A stretch of 37,003 nucleotides of DNA. Source: Spirochaetaceae bacterium. Lineage in GTDB: Bacteria; Spirochaetota; Spirochaetia; Treponematales; Rectinemataceae. Position 1 is the stretch's first letter, and each line of letters opens with the position of its first letter. This document shows positions 1-8,155 of this stretch, one piece after another. The notes beneath the pieces were generated by a model that ran no database searches, was not told where the DNA came from, and saw only the letters and a program-made list of their open reading frames with translations. The DNA lies in NCBI GenBank assembly GCA_026418115.1, contig JAOABY010000016.1, positions 1 through 37,003 of the forward strand. The letters run 5' to 3'. The translations under genes were made by a program, and so were the position numbers.

Positions 1-495
1 GCGATACATTACTCCCGTGTCGGGATCAGTGCGCACAGGGCTCGCAAGGGAATAGATTACCAGGTTGTACCGGAAACCGTGTTCGAGAGCAGCCTGGATG
101 GCGAGCTGTTTTGCTGCATGTGAAAAGGCATCTGTCGTGCCATATGTAATGGAGAGCCGGCCCTGCTCTCTTGCGAGACGATCGAATTCCTGGTTGAAAT
201 ACCATCCTGGTGTTCCCGGCTTGGTCGCCGTAGGCTCCTTTTCGAGCGAGAAACCAACCGTATCCGCACCATAGCCAAGCGATGCCGCGAGCCTGCTGGC
301 AAGGCCATAACCGGTAGAGCAGCCAATCACGAGCACCTTCAGATTTTCCGGCATGTGCCTGCCATTCTTCCCGTTATGGGTAAGCCGCTCGCGAAAGGCA
401 AGGACTCGAGCGGCCTGTGACCGTACTTCGGCCCGGCATCCCTCAGGATGCGCATTGAGACAGATATGATTGCGTACCATGGGTTTGAGGATCAT
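1..495 (-). CDS. fabV: Enoyl-[acyl carrier protein]/trans-2-enoyl-CoA reductase, FabV/TER type (5' part only)
   Basis: NADH-dependent enoyl reductase that catalyses the last reduction step of fatty-acid elongation, or reduces trans-2-enoyl-CoA in TER-type members. Only the first 165 codons are present; the gene runs off the left edge. The N-terminus begins MILKPMVRNHICLNAHPEGC, the hallmark FabV/TER opening. It is followed by the Rossmann segment VIGCSTGYGLASR and later by VIYSLASPVR, both typical of this family and unlike FabI. The ATG overlaps the fabZ stop codon as ATGA (492-495), so translation is probably coupled. It is the last visible gene of the fabH-fabF-fabZ operon, which supports a role in fatty-acid synthesis. 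The catalytic Tyr region lies outside the window. Confidence 0.93.
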   Translation of the reverse strand, partial: MILKPMVRNHICLNAHPEGCRAEVRSQAARVLAFRERLTHNGKNGRHMPENLKVLVIGCSTGYGLASRLAASLGYGADTVGFSLEKEPTATKPGTPGWYFNQEFDRLAREQGRLSITYGTTDAFSHAAKQLAIQAALEHGFRYNLVIYSLASPVRTDPDTGVMYR

Positions 496-911
496 TCGGG
501 AACTCCTGATGCGAGACCGATCCATTCCGCTTCGACAGCTACCTCGCCATTCACTGTGCCTACGCCTCGCTGATGACAGATTACGGAAGAAACGCGCACA
601 TTGACGATTTCCATGACGAGTGTGTCGCCCGGACGGACGGGCCGTTTGAATTTTGCTTCCTTGATCTTGGCAAACATCACCAGGCCCTTTGGCTGCACAC
701 CCATGACCTTTGCGCCAACACCTCCCGCCTGGGCGAGTGTTTCTACGAGAATCACGCCAGGGACTACAGGGTAGGCAGGAAAGTGCCCCTTGAAAAACCA
801 TTCATCTTCGCGATAGGTGCGTGTGGCAAGTATGCGATCGCCGTCTATGTTCACATCGTCCACGAACAGAAAGGGCGGCCTGTGAGGGATATAATCTTCA
901 GCATTCACCAT
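492..911 (-). CDS. fabZ: 3-hydroxyacyl-[acyl carrier protein] dehydratase
   Basis: Hot-dog-fold dehydratase that removes water from 3-hydroxyacyl-ACP during fatty-acid elongation in the cytoplasm. The 139-residue product has the usual FabZ length. It contains IPHRPPFLFVD near the N-terminus, the catalytic His in GHFP (about H43) and the acidic partner in PGVILVE (about E57). The ATG at 911 is preferred because it gives the standard MVNAEDYIPHRPPF start and has GAGG nine bases upstream; an in-frame TTG at 926 would add five residues that match nothing I recognise. It lies 129 bp behind fabF, and that gap holds a candidate internal promoter. Its stop overlaps the fabV start by four bases. Confidence 0.95.
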   Translation of the reverse strand: MVNAEDYIPHRPPFLFVDDVNIDGDRILATRTYREDEWFFKGHFPAYPVVPGVILVETLAQAGGVGAKVMGVQPKGLVMFAKIKEAKFKRPVRPGDTLVMEIVNVRVSSVICHQRGVGTVNGEVAVEAEWIGLASGVPE

Positions 912-958
912 CTCGGGAAACCTCAACGTCAGCAGTATGATTGCCTCAATCCAGACAG

Positions 959-987
959 ATTCTATTCCCGGGGCACGTGCTGTGCAA
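959..987 (-). promoter_or_regulatory. Candidate internal promoter for fabZ-fabV
   Basis: On the minus strand TTGCAC (982-987) and TAGAAT (959-964) are separated by exactly 17 bases in the gap between fabF and fabZ. The -10 box lies about 47 bases upstream of the fabZ ATG. This could let fabZ and fabV be expressed separately from fabH and fabF. It is a sequence match only. Confidence 0.4.
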
Positions 988-1040
988 CAGGTACAGACTG
1001 GGCTGGCAACAGGGAAGCATATCGAATGTTGTGCGATCCA

Positions 1041-2327
1041 TCATGACCTTGTGAATACCAGAATGCCATTGTGACCGCCAAACCCAAGGCTTGCCGACAT
1101 CGCTGCCTCGACCTGGCATTCAATGGCATGGTTGGGCACATAATCAAGGTCACAACCCTGTTCCGTGTCGGGATTGTCAAGGTGGATAGTCGGGGGGAGA
1201 ATGCCTGTCTCCAGTGCCTTGATGCAGGCAATGGCTTCGATTGCTCCTGCAGCTGCGATGCAGTGCCCTGTCATGCTCTTGGTGGAACTCACTCTGAGCC
1301 GGCCGGCATGTGGCCCAAACGCAGTCTTGAGCATGCGTGTTTCCATGGGATCATTGAGGGCGGTGCCTGTGCCGTGTGCATTGTAGTAGCCAATTGCCTC
1401 AGGGCTCAGCCCGCTGTCCTGGAGCGCAAGCTCGATTGCCCTGGCTCCGAAAATACCATCAGGATGAGGCGCAGTGAGGTGGTAGGCGTCACAGGTAGCG
1501 CCGTATCCAGCTAGCATGGCATGTACCCGTGCACCTCTCGCCAGCGCGGATTCGAGCCGCTCAAGCACAAGTACACCTGCTCCTTCACCCATTACAAAAC
1601 CATCGCGATCGCGGTCGAAGGGGCGCGAGGCGAGTTCAGGAGCTGTGTTGTAGGAGGTCGAGAGTGCCTTGAGTCTGCAGAAGCCGCCTACCGAAAATTC
1701 GGTAATAGCCGCTTCGGTACCGCCAGCGAGCACAATGTCCACCCTTCCGGATCTCAGAAGGTCGAGAGCTTGTCCTATTGCATCCGTGCCAGACGCACAT
1801 GCAGTAACCTGGGTAAAGGCAGGACCATGCAGGCCAAGTCTCATGGCTATGTTTGCGGCAGCTTCATTCGAGATCATCAGAGGAATGGTCATCGGAGGAA
1901 TCCTGTCCGGTCCCTGCTCAAGCATCTTTGCATGTGATTCCACATACACCTCGAAGCCGCCGATGCCATTTCCCATAACCACCGCAATGCGGCAAGGATC
2001 GATGCCCTGGACAGGTTCAGGCAGTGATGCCTCCTCAGACATTGCCGGAAATTCAGGCAGCCCTGCATCCTGCCATGCCTGCACTGCGGCAGCTACGGCA
2101 AATTGGGAGAAGAGGGCCATTTTTCGGGCTTCCTTTCGTTCCATCCAGAGGCCTGGATCAAAGTCCTTGACCTCTGCAGCTATCTTGCTCTCAACCCGGG
2201 AGGGATCGAAGCGCGTGATGGGGCCGATACCGCTCTTTCCTGCAACAAGAGCATTCCAGAATGTGTCAATGGAATTACCTACAGGGCTTATGACGCCCAT
2301 GCCGGTGACTGCTACCTTTGTGTTCAT
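1041..2327 (-). CDS. fabF: Beta-ketoacyl-[acyl carrier protein] synthase II
   Basis: Condensing enzyme that extends acyl-ACP with malonyl-ACP in type II fatty-acid synthesis. The 428-residue product shows the full KAS II signature: active-site Cys in VTACASGTDA (about C177) and the two catalytic His residues in NAHGTGT (about H318) and KSMTGH (about H355), followed by the C-terminal GFGGHNG loop. The ATG at 2327 is chosen over the in-frame GTG at 2336 because it gives the standard N-terminus MNTKVAVTGMG and has AGGGAG eight to nine bases upstream. It follows fabH by 27 bp in the same operon. It is slightly longer than the usual 410 or so residues, with extra sequence around residues 92-112. 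Confidence 0.96.
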   Translation of the reverse strand: MNTKVAVTGMGVISPVGNSIDTFWNALVAGKSGIGPITRFDPSRVESKIAAEVKDFDPGLWMERKEARKMALFSQFAVAAAVQAWQDAGLPEFPAMSEEASLPEPVQGIDPCRIAVVMGNGIGGFEVYVESHAKMLEQGPDRIPPMTIPLMISNEAAANIAMRLGLHGPAFTQVTACASGTDAIGQALDLLRSGRVDIVLAGGTEAAITEFSVGGFCRLKALSTSYNTAPELASRPFDRDRDGFVMGEGAGVLVLERLESALARGARVHAMLAGYGATCDAYHLTAPHPDGIFGARAIELALQDSGLSPEAIGYYNAHGTGTALNDPMETRMLKTAFGPHAGRLRVSSTKSMTGHCIAAAGAIEAIACIKALETGILPPTIHLDNPDTEQGCDLDYVPNHAIECQVEAAMSASLGFGGHNGILVFTRS

Positions 2328-2354
2328 ATGCTGCACTCCCTGTTTGAATGTTGA

Positions 2355-3332
2355 TTACCAGCGTACGACCGCCGCGCCATAGGTAAGCCCCGCACCAAAG
2401 CCTACCAACATGACGAGATCACCAGGCTTGAGGAGGCCTTTCTGGTCCATCTCCGCAAGTGCCAGAGGAATGCTGGCTGCCGAGGTGTTGGCATATTCTT
2501 CGATATTCAGATAGATCTTGTCCTGTGGAATATTGAAGCGTTTCGCTGCAGCCTGCACGATTCTGGCATTGGCCTGATGAGGCACAATCCACGCGAAATC
2601 CTCAAGACGGTACACAGTCTTGTGCATGAGCCGCTCGATCATTACCGTGATGGATTTTACGGCAAAATCGTAGACCTTCCGTCCATTCATGGAGATTACA
2701 GGTACCACTGGTTGTGCCCGTTCGAAAGTCCTGTCTCGCTCTGCCTGCACCAGGTAGAGATCTCGGGCTCCGCCACCGTCTGCACCAAGCAGGAACGACA
2801 GACAGCCGCGTCCCGCTTCATCGATGCGGGAAATCACCGCAGCTGCTGCACCATCGCCAAAAAGCACACAGGTTCCGCGATCATTCCAGTCTACGATACG
2901 GCTCAATGCTTCTGCCCCAATGACGAGCGCATGTCTGCCATGTGAAGTCTCCAGCATGCTGGACGCGGCATGCAGAGCATAAATGAAACCAGTGCATCCG
3001 GCGACAATATCGTAGGCGGCGCAGCCATAGGCGCCGATTTTATCCTGGACGATGCAGGCGGTCGCGGGGAATCCGAAATAATCGGGAGTTGCCGTAGCAA
3101 CCACTATGAGATCGAGATCATGAGGGCCTATCTTTGCTTTTGCCATGGCAGTCTTGGCGGCTTCCGCAGCCATATCGCTGGTCAGGATGCCATCAGGGGC
3201 AAAATGGCGTGCTCCGATGCCTGTATGCGACCTGATCCAGTCGTCGGTGGTGTCCACTCTGGCTGCGAGATCTTCGTTGGTGATTCGCTGCGGGGGGATT
3301 GAGGCGCCAAGGGCTCGAATTACGACTGACAT
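2355..3332 (-). CDS. fabH: Beta-ketoacyl-[acyl carrier protein] synthase III
   Basis: Initiating condensing enzyme that joins acetyl-CoA (or another short acyl-CoA) to malonyl-ACP. The 325-residue product carries the Cys-His-Asn triad: C113 in VAGCTGF, H252 in VPHQAN and N282 in YANTS. It has the family start (VIRALGASIPPQRITNEDL) and the C-terminal GFGAGLTYGAAVVRW. An AGAGGAGAG ribosome-binding site precedes the ATG. It is the first gene of the fab operon, placed behind the ftsH terminator, so the region just upstream should hold the operon's main promoter. Many bacteria control this operon in response to acyl-ACP or malonyl-CoA; which regulator acts here is not visible. Confidence 0.97.
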   Translation of the reverse strand: MSVVIRALGASIPPQRITNEDLAARVDTTDDWIRSHTGIGARHFAPDGILTSDMAAEAAKTAMAKAKIGPHDLDLIVVATATPDYFGFPATACIVQDKIGAYGCAAYDIVAGCTGFIYALHAASSMLETSHGRHALVIGAEALSRIVDWNDRGTCVLFGDGAAAAVISRIDEAGRGCLSFLLGADGGGARDLYLVQAERDRTFERAQPVVPVISMNGRKVYDFAVKSITVMIERLMHKTVYRLEDFAWIVPHQANARIVQAAAKRFNIPQDKIYLNIEEYANTSAASIPLALAEMDQKGLLKPGDLVMLVGFGAGLTYGAAVVRW

Positions 3333-3380
3333 TACCGTACTCTCCTCTGCAAGAGATGGTAGCAGTCAAGCACAGCGAGA

Positions 3381-3420
3381 AAAAAGTGTCAAGATGACAC
3401 AAATAGTAAAAATGTCACTT
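3381..3420 (-). promoter_or_regulatory. Candidate operator/promoter region of the fabH operon
   Basis: A perfect inverted repeat GTGTCA-AGA-TGACAC spans 3386-3400, and a related half-site (ATGTCAC) lies at 3412-3418. Read toward fabH, the palindrome includes TTGACA, which would serve as a -35 box, but I see no convincing -10 at 16-18 bases. The arrangement looks like a repressor site over a promoter. I cannot assign it to a known regulator family; it does not resemble the FapR or FadR consensus. Confidence 0.4.
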
Positions 3421-3441
3421 TGGCTTCTGCGATTATACTGC

Positions 3442-3475
3442 AAGAAAAAGACCCCGACACCTGGCCGGGGTCTTT
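3442..3475 (-). terminator. Intrinsic terminator of ftsH
   Basis: A 10-bp perfect stem (3447-3456 pairing with 3466-3475, core GACCCCG/CGGGGTC) with a 9-nt loop is followed on the minus strand by a T-rich run. It sits 29 bp past the ftsH stop codon and separates ftsH from the fabH operon. Confidence 0.88.
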
Positions 3476-3503
3476 CCTACAGTAGCGTGGTGGAGATGAG
3501 CAA

Positions 3504-5522
3504 CTATTCTGTCGCAGCCTGTTCGCTGGAAGACATCGCGGAAGCTGCAGCAGCGGTACCAGACGAAGGGCTCGCTGTGCCTGCGCTGTCTTCATCAGAT
3601 TTCTGGCGCATGAGTTCGGCAAATTCGCCCTCATCAATCACCTCACGTTCAAGCAGTGTCGATGAGACCGTATCAAGCAGAGCTTTGTCCTTGAGGAGCA
3701 GGGAGGTGACATGCTCATAGCGCTCGTTGATAATTGAAGCAATTTCCTCATCAACGTATCGCTGCGTCTCTTCGCTGTATTCCTTGGCAAGGTAGGGGTC
3801 CATCACCGAGCTGCCAGCCATTCCTGAACTCCGCTTGGTCAGCGCAACGTTCTTGAACTTTTCAGACATACCGTAGTCGGTGATCATGCGCCTGGCAATA
3901 TCGGTTGCACGCGCAATGTCATTTGCTGCGCCGGTGGATATCGTGCCAAAGACGATCTCCTCTGCAGCCCGTCCGCCCAGCATGACATCAATCTGGCCGA
4001 GCAATTCTTCTCTGGTCACAAGATAGCGATCCTCAAGCGGCATCTGCAGCGTATAGCCCAGAGCGCCAAAACCTCGGGGAACGATGGATATCTTGCGGAC
4101 GGGATCAGCGCCGGGAGTGCGTGCAGCAACTATGGCATGACCTGTCTCGTGTACCGCAACGATACGTTTTTCGTGCGGGTTGATCATCCTGTTCTTTTTT
4201 TCCAGGCCGGCGATTACCTTTTCGATAGCGGCATGGAAATCGGCTTCTGTGACCTTCTTCCTGCCTGCGCGCACGGCAAGCAGGGCTGCCTCATTCACCA
4301 CATTGGCGAGATCGGCGCCAACAAAACCGGGAGTGCTGCGTGCGATCTTGGAAAGATCGACCGAGGAATCCATTTTGATGTTCTTGGTATGAATTTTAAG
4401 GATGGCTTCACGGCCGTGCATGTCGGGACGATCCACCAGCACCTGTCGGTCAAAACGGCCAGGCCGCAGCAGGGCCGGATCGAGCACATCAGGGCGGTTC
4501 GTGGCTGCAAGAAGAATCAGCCCGCTCGTAGAATCAAAGCCATCCATTTCGACCAGCAGCTGATTGAGTGTCTGCTCGCGCTCATCATTGCCACCCATGA
4601 TACCGCTCACTCTGGATTTGCCCAGGGCATCGATTTCATCAATGAAGATGATGCAGGGAGCCTTTTCTCTTGCCTGACGGAACAGATCGCGCACGCGTGC
4701 TGCGCCTACACCTACAAACATTTCGACGAAGTCGGCACCGCTCATCTTGAAGAATGGCACATGCGCTTCACCTGCGACAGCCCTGGCAAGCAGAGTCTTG
4801 CCCGTACCGGGAGGTCCGACCAGCAGGACTCCCTTTGGAATCTTGCCTCCAATTTCGGTGTACTTCTGTGGGTTTTTCAGAAAATCGACGACTTCGACCA
4901 GCTCTTCCTTGGCTTCATCGACACCTGCGACATCAGAGAATCTGGTCTTTATGTCTCCTTCCGCTACGATGGTTGCCTTGTTCTGGCCAAAGGCGAGCAC
5001 ATTGGAATTGGATCCCATGAAACGGTTCATGAGACCTCTCCAGAGCAGAAACATGATGCCGAATGGCAGTACCCAGTTGATGAGAATCGATATGACGGCG
5101 CTGCCTTCGCGGGGAGCAGCCGAATAGATGACACCCTTCTCATCCATCAGAGCAGTGAATTCAGGATCATTGACAGGAACCGTCTTGTACACTACGCCAG
5201 GCTTTGCGTTTGCGGGCAGCGGCAGAGCAGGCTCCTCGCCTCTGGCCTGTGTATAGCCAGTATAGTAGTTGATATCGATTTCCACCCGTCTGATTTCGCC
5301 GGAACGGATCTTCTCCTTGAAAGAAGAGTAGGGAATGACGGTATTGTCACTGCGGAACAGAAAATAGTTGAAAAACGATACCGCCATCAGGGCGACAAGT
5401 ATATAGCCTACTGAAAAGCGGAAACCCTGCGGCGGCCCAGGCGTCCGATCCTGATTATCGGTTCTCCTTGGTGTTTTTCCACCTTGCGTCGGGTTCCATG
5501 GATTCTTGTTTTTCTGAGGCAT
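3504..5522 (-). CDS. ftsH: ATP-dependent zinc metalloprotease FtsH
   Basis: Membrane-anchored AAA+ protease that degrades misfolded membrane proteins and some regulators. The 672-residue product has two transmembrane segments (about 38-56 and 144-163) flanking an external domain. The AAA module has Walker A GPPGTGKT (236-243), Walker B IIFIDEID (to about 298) and the second region of homology with Arg fingers in RPGRFDR. The zinc protease motif HETGH is at 458-462. The ATG at 5522 has GGAG six bases upstream; an in-frame TTG two codons earlier overlaps that spacer and is less likely. The N-terminal tail is basic and Asn/Pro-rich. It is transcribed alone, with its own terminator, and diverges from groES, so two protein-quality-control genes share one intergenic region. 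Confidence 0.97.
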   Translation of the reverse strand: MPQKNKNPWNPTQGGKTPRRTDNQDRTPGPPQGFRFSVGYILVALMAVSFFNYFLFRSDNTVIPYSSFKEKIRSGEIRRVEIDINYYTGYTQARGEEPALPLPANAKPGVVYKTVPVNDPEFTALMDEKGVIYSAAPREGSAVISILINWVLPFGIMFLLWRGLMNRFMGSNSNVLAFGQNKATIVAEGDIKTRFSDVAGVDEAKEELVEVVDFLKNPQKYTEIGGKIPKGVLLVGPPGTGKTLLARAVAGEAHVPFFKMSGADFVEMFVGVGAARVRDLFRQAREKAPCIIFIDEIDALGKSRVSGIMGGNDEREQTLNQLLVEMDGFDSTSGLILLAATNRPDVLDPALLRPGRFDRQVLVDRPDMHGREAILKIHTKNIKMDSSVDLSKIARSTPGFVGADLANVVNEAALLAVRAGRKKVTEADFHAAIEKVIAGLEKKNRMINPHEKRIVAVHETGHAIVAARTPGADPVRKISIVPRGFGALGYTLQMPLEDRYLVTREELLGQIDVMLGGRAAEEIVFGTISTGAANDIARATDIARRMITDYGMSEKFKNVALTKRSSGMAGSSVMDPYLAKEYSEETQRYVDEEIASIINERYEHVTSLLLKDKALLDTVSSTLLEREVIDEGEFAELMRQKSDEDSAGTASPSSGTAAAASAMSSSEQAATE

Positions 5523-5635
5523 TCTCAACTCCGTTCTCTTAATGCGACAGGCCTTGTAAGCCTGATTCGAATATACCCAAAACAGGCCCGAACGGCGAGA
5601 CAGGCCGCTGCATCTGAGAGACCTTGCGGTTTGCC

Positions 5636-5664
5636 TTGACCGGATGGCTTTGTTTTTTTATATT
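5636..5664 (+). promoter_or_regulatory. Promoter of groES (sigma-70 type)
   Basis: TTGACC (5636-5641) and TATATT (5659-5664) are separated by 17 bases and lie 57 bases upstream of the groES ATG. No CIRCE element (HrcA operator) is visible in the 200-bp region shared with ftsH, so heat control by HrcA is not supported here. Confidence 0.7.
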
Positions 5665-5721
5665 TCACAGCGGTTCTCTACTACCAAACTTCAGTACGCG
5701 TATGTTCAGGAGGAGATACCT

Positions 5722-5988
5722 ATGACCGTAAAACCCCTCGGGGACAGAATTCTCGTCAAGATCAAGGAAAGCGAAACCAAGACCGCTGGCGGCATCATCA
5801 TTCCGCAGACCGCCCAGGAGAAGACCCAGACTGGCATTGTCGTCGCCGTTGGTACCGACACTGATGTCATCAAGGTCAAAGTCGGCGATGAGATCATGTA
5901 TGACAAGTATGCAGGCACCCAGATCAAGATTGACGGTGTTGAGCATCTCATTGTGAAGATGTCAGATATTCTTGCGGTGCTCGAGTAA
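5722..5988 (+). CDS. groES: Co-chaperonin GroES (Hsp10)
   Basis: Heptameric lid of the GroEL folding chamber. The 88-residue product has the usual shape: N-terminal KPLGDRILVK, the mobile-loop region ETKTAGGIIIP and the C-terminal VKMSDILAVLE. The ATG at 5722 has a strong AGGAGGAG ribosome-binding site six bases upstream; in-frame extension to 5644 would translate the promoter and leader and is rejected. groEL does not follow. A terminator comes directly after, so groES is a single-gene unit, as in treponemes, where groES and groEL are unlinked. Confidence 0.97.
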   Translation: MTVKPLGDRILVKIKESETKTAGGIIIPQTAQEKTQTGIVVAVGTDTDVIKVKVGDEIMYDKYAGTQIKIDGVEHLIVKMSDILAVLE

Positions 5989-6019
5989 GGATAGGGCATT
6001 TTTCTCGTGCTTTGCATCG

Positions 6020-6050
6020 AGGCTGCAGCCGGTGGGTTGCAGCCTTTTTC
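6020..6050 (+). terminator. Intrinsic terminator of groES
   Basis: AGGCTGCA (6020-6027) pairs with TGCAGCCT (6038-6045) around a 10-nt loop and is followed by a run of T. It lies about 30 bp past the groES stop. Confidence 0.88.
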
Positions 6051-6134
6051 ATGCCTGCAGCATAGCATCACTGCCGGATTCTGAAGAAAACTCATTCTGC
6101 TCGAAGTGGCGACCGGTAAATATGGTCAGGAGCA

Positions 6135-6154
6135 AGCTCTCCACGGAGAGAGCT
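6135..6154. terminator. Hairpin between convergent groES and ptsN-like gene
   Basis: AGCTCTC (6135-6141) and GAGAGCT (6148-6154) form a 7-bp stem with a 6-nt loop, 43 bp past the end of the minus-strand ptsN-like gene. There is no T-run on either side, so it is at best a weak terminator or an mRNA 3' stabiliser. Confidence 0.3.
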
Positions 6155-6196
6155 CACTATGCATGCCATGTCTGTTGATGCCGTACCAGATTGATT

Positions 6197-6649
6197 TTAC
6201 GCAGCCGAGGTAAGAATCGAGATAACTTCTTCCGGGGTGCGAGCTGCAAGCAATGCCTCGCGTTTTTCTGCACTGCGGAACAGCAGGCCAACCTCGGCAA
6301 GGAACTGGAGGTGCGGGCCAGTCTTGTCGAGCGGAGAAATAGTCATTATGAAAATGCGACAACCCTGCCGGTCAAGAGCATCAAAGTCAACAGGTTCCCG
6401 CGCAATACCGATGCACGCGACCAGCTCACGCACAGCCCAGGTCTTGCCATGCGGAATGGCAATCCCATGTTTCATGCCTGTGCTCATCTGGCGCTCACGT
6501 TCGAATACGCTTCTGAGTGCTTCTTCGGTATCGCTGATTTTACCGCTCCTGGCCGCAAGGGCCACGAGTTCCTTGATGATTGCTTCTTTATTGGTGCCTT
6601 CCAGGTTGAGGGCGACAAGCTCAGGTGTCAGTATGCTCTTCAAATCCAT
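6197..6649 (-). CDS. ptsN: PTS EIIA-Ntr family regulatory phosphocarrier
   Basis: PTS fructose-type EIIA domain of the PtsN (nitrogen-PTS) group; in known cases it is phosphorylated by a PTS relay and regulates other proteins rather than transporting sugar. The 150-residue single-domain product holds the phospho-accepting His in GIAIPHGK (about H67), preceded by the STGMKHG segment typical of EIIA type 2. No sugar-specific EIIB or EIIC is nearby, which supports a regulatory role. The gene follows a dicarboxylate/amino-acid symporter by 89 bp. Two start modes are possible: AGGA lies seven bases before the ATG, but that same AGGA is inside a promoter-like TAGGAT. A second EIIA-Ntr domain occurs at 30046-30699. 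Confidence 0.88.
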   Translation of the reverse strand: MDLKSILTPELVALNLEGTNKEAIIKELVALAARSGKISDTEEALRSVFERERQMSTGMKHGIAIPHGKTWAVRELVACIGIAREPVDFDALDRQGCRIFIMTISPLDKTGPHLQFLAEVGLLFRSAEKREALLAARTPEEVISILTSAA

Positions 6650-6655
6650 TCTTGT

Positions 6656-6684
6656 ATCCTAAAGCCGCTGCAACGTGCCGTCAA
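6656..6684 (-). promoter_or_regulatory. Candidate promoter immediately upstream of the ptsN-like gene
   Basis: On the minus strand TTGACG (6679-6684), a 17-base spacer and TAGGAT (6656-6661) end only six bases before the ATG at 6649. If used, transcription would start at or beside the start codon and give a leaderless message. The -10 overlaps the AGGA that would otherwise be the ribosome-binding site of a longer transcript from the symporter gene. Confidence 0.5.
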
Positions 6685-6738
6685 GAGAGAGCCGGCCCAA
6701 GCGCGGAGGATAATTCTTGCTCACTATCAATCTATTAC

Positions 6739-7968
6739 CTATATGAATGTGCGCATCTTCCTCGGCACCGAACCTTGCGTTCGCTCGGATACCAGCGCTG
6801 CGGCATACATGGACCAGGCCACATCGAGTACGGTGGCTGCAAGCGACATGGGGAATGCCAGCGGCAGGAGGAACATGGCACCGGTCTCAAAACCCTTGCC
6901 CAGCATGAGGCACACGAGACCGAGGGCAAGAATTGGCGTACCGGGAAAGGTTGCTGACGCAAGCAGGACAGCGCAGGGCACGAGCGCCAGCAAGAGCGCA
7001 ATTTCTGTCACGGTCATCCCTGCGCGCGAGTACGAATGGAACATCGATACTACAGCCGCTCCAGTCACAAACGCAGTACCGATTCTCCCAAACTGAAAAT
7101 GCAAGGGGAACACGATACCGGCAGTTCGCTCTTCCGTGATGCCATCTTCCTTTGCATGGTGAAAGGCCGAGCCTGCTGCAAATCGCAGATCACCTGAGAC
7201 GAGTGCGGCTGCCAGAGGAGCTGCCATGGCATAGAGTAGAACATAGGGGTTTGTCCTGCCTCCCAGCATGCGATAGGCGAGAGGCAGAACCAGGCCAAGC
7301 ATGAATATTGCCGCAAGAGCCAGCATCCAGAGGAATGCTCCTGATCCGGGAGTGATGATGACTGTTCTCATCCTGAGCACGCTCGCCAGCACGAGGGGAA
7401 TCAGCACTATACCCAGGATCTCTGCAACGAAAGCGTTCAGGAAGGACGACGCCTTTGCGAGCACATCGAGCAGCGGGACGATTTGTCTTGCCATGACTGG
7501 ATCATGTGCCAGCGCCATACCCATTGCAAAAGTGAACAGCAGCACCGGCAGCAGCATGCTCTCTGATTTGACAAAGACAGAGAATATGCTGTTGGGGAAG
7601 ATATCCTTGAGCATGGACTGAGGATCAGGAACCTGCAGCATGTTCTGATCCGTAGGAAGCGAGAGAGGGAATGCCTGCGCAAGTCTCGAAGCCGCCATGC
7701 CGAGGGCGGTCGCTGCGACTAGTGCCAGCAAGTCAAGCAGGATCGTGCGTCCGGCTGTTTTCCAGAACGTGTGCGCTTCGCTCGCATGAAATACGGACGC
7801 AGCCAGATTGGTGACGAAGAGCAGCATGAGCGCATATCCGCCCACTCTGGTTGCAATGTCTGCCGCCAGGAATACCAGGTCAGGTCGCGAGCTGAACGAT
7901 GGTGGAAGGGCCAGGGCAAGCGCACCGCCCAGGAGTATGCCGGCGAGATATTTCAGCCACAGTTTCAT
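6739..7968 (-). CDS. Dicarboxylate/amino acid:cation symporter (SDF/DAACS family)
   Basis: Secondary transporter of the sodium:dicarboxylate symporter family, importing acidic amino acids or C4-dicarboxylates with Na+ or H+. The product of about 409 residues is strongly hydrophobic, with a first membrane span at WLKYLAGILLGGALALAL and further spans to the C-terminus. The SFQTSS-type hairpin serines and the NMDG motif of GltPh-type members are not clearly recognisable, so this is a divergent branch and substrate is not assigned. Two ATGs compete: 7968 (GAGAG five bases upstream) and 7983 (AAAAGG only one to two bases upstream); I favour 7968. It is upstream of ptsN in the same direction, and control by EIIA-Ntr is possible but inferred only from position. 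Confidence 0.8.
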   Translation of the reverse strand: MKLWLKYLAGILLGGALALALPPSFSSRPDLVFLAADIATRVGGYALMLLFVTNLAASVFHASEAHTFWKTAGRTILLDLLALVAATALGMAASRLAQAFPLSLPTDQNMLQVPDPQSMLKDIFPNSIFSVFVKSESMLLPVLLFTFAMGMALAHDPVMARQIVPLLDVLAKASSFLNAFVAEILGIVLIPLVLASVLRMRTVIITPGSGAFLWMLALAAIFMLGLVLPLAYRMLGGRTNPYVLLYAMAAPLAAALVSGDLRFAAGSAFHHAKEDGITEERTAGIVFPLHFQFGRIGTAFVTGAAVVSMFHSYSRAGMTVTEIALLLALVPCAVLLASATFPGTPILALGLVCLMLGKGFETGAMFLLPLAFPMSLAATVLDVAWSMYAAALVSERTQGSVPRKMRTFI

Positions 7969-8008
7969 TGCGGCTCTCAGCATACCTTTTGCGGCCTTCC
8001 AGGGTCAA

Positions 8009-8036
8009 TTGACAGATGGCCTCATTTTCCTATATT
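8009..8036 (+). promoter_or_regulatory. Promoter of tRNA-Arg(CCU)
   Basis: TTGACA (8009-8014) and TATATT (8031-8036) with a 16-base spacer end 14 bases before the tRNA. It is divergent from the symporter gene. Confidence 0.72.
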
Positions 8037-8050
8037 GTGTGACGTCGTCC

Positions 8051-8124
8051 GACCCAGTAGCTCAGCAGGATAGAGCGGCTGCCTCCTAAGCAGCAGGTCG
8101 CCCGTTCGAATCGGGCCTGGGCCA
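8051..8124 (+). tRNA. tRNA-Arg, anticodon CCU
   Basis: The 74-nt cloverleaf folds with D stem GCTC/GAGC, anticodon stem GCTGC/GCAGC with loop CTCCTAA (anticodon CCT, reads AGG), five-base variable region AGGTC and T stem GCCCG/CGGGC with loop TTCGAAT. The acceptor stem pairs GACCCAG with CTGGGCC except for an A2-C71 mismatch, where the expected base would be G2. CCA is not encoded. Low-use arginine tRNA genes are frequent integration sites, and the A+T-rich stretch that follows fits that. Confidence 0.93.
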
Positions 8125-8155
8125 TAGAGAATTACCTGTATTACTAAGCTTCATG

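Noticed and set aside
4137-5414. A 425-codon open frame on the plus strand opposite ftsH
   Set aside because: It lies wholly antisense to ftsH, has no ribosome-binding site and no recognisable domain. Long antisense frames arise easily opposite conserved G+C-rich genes.
5529-5721. CIRCE-type (HrcA) operator before groES
   Set aside because: No TTAGCACTC-N9-GAGTGCTAA-like inverted repeat is present anywhere between ftsH and groES.
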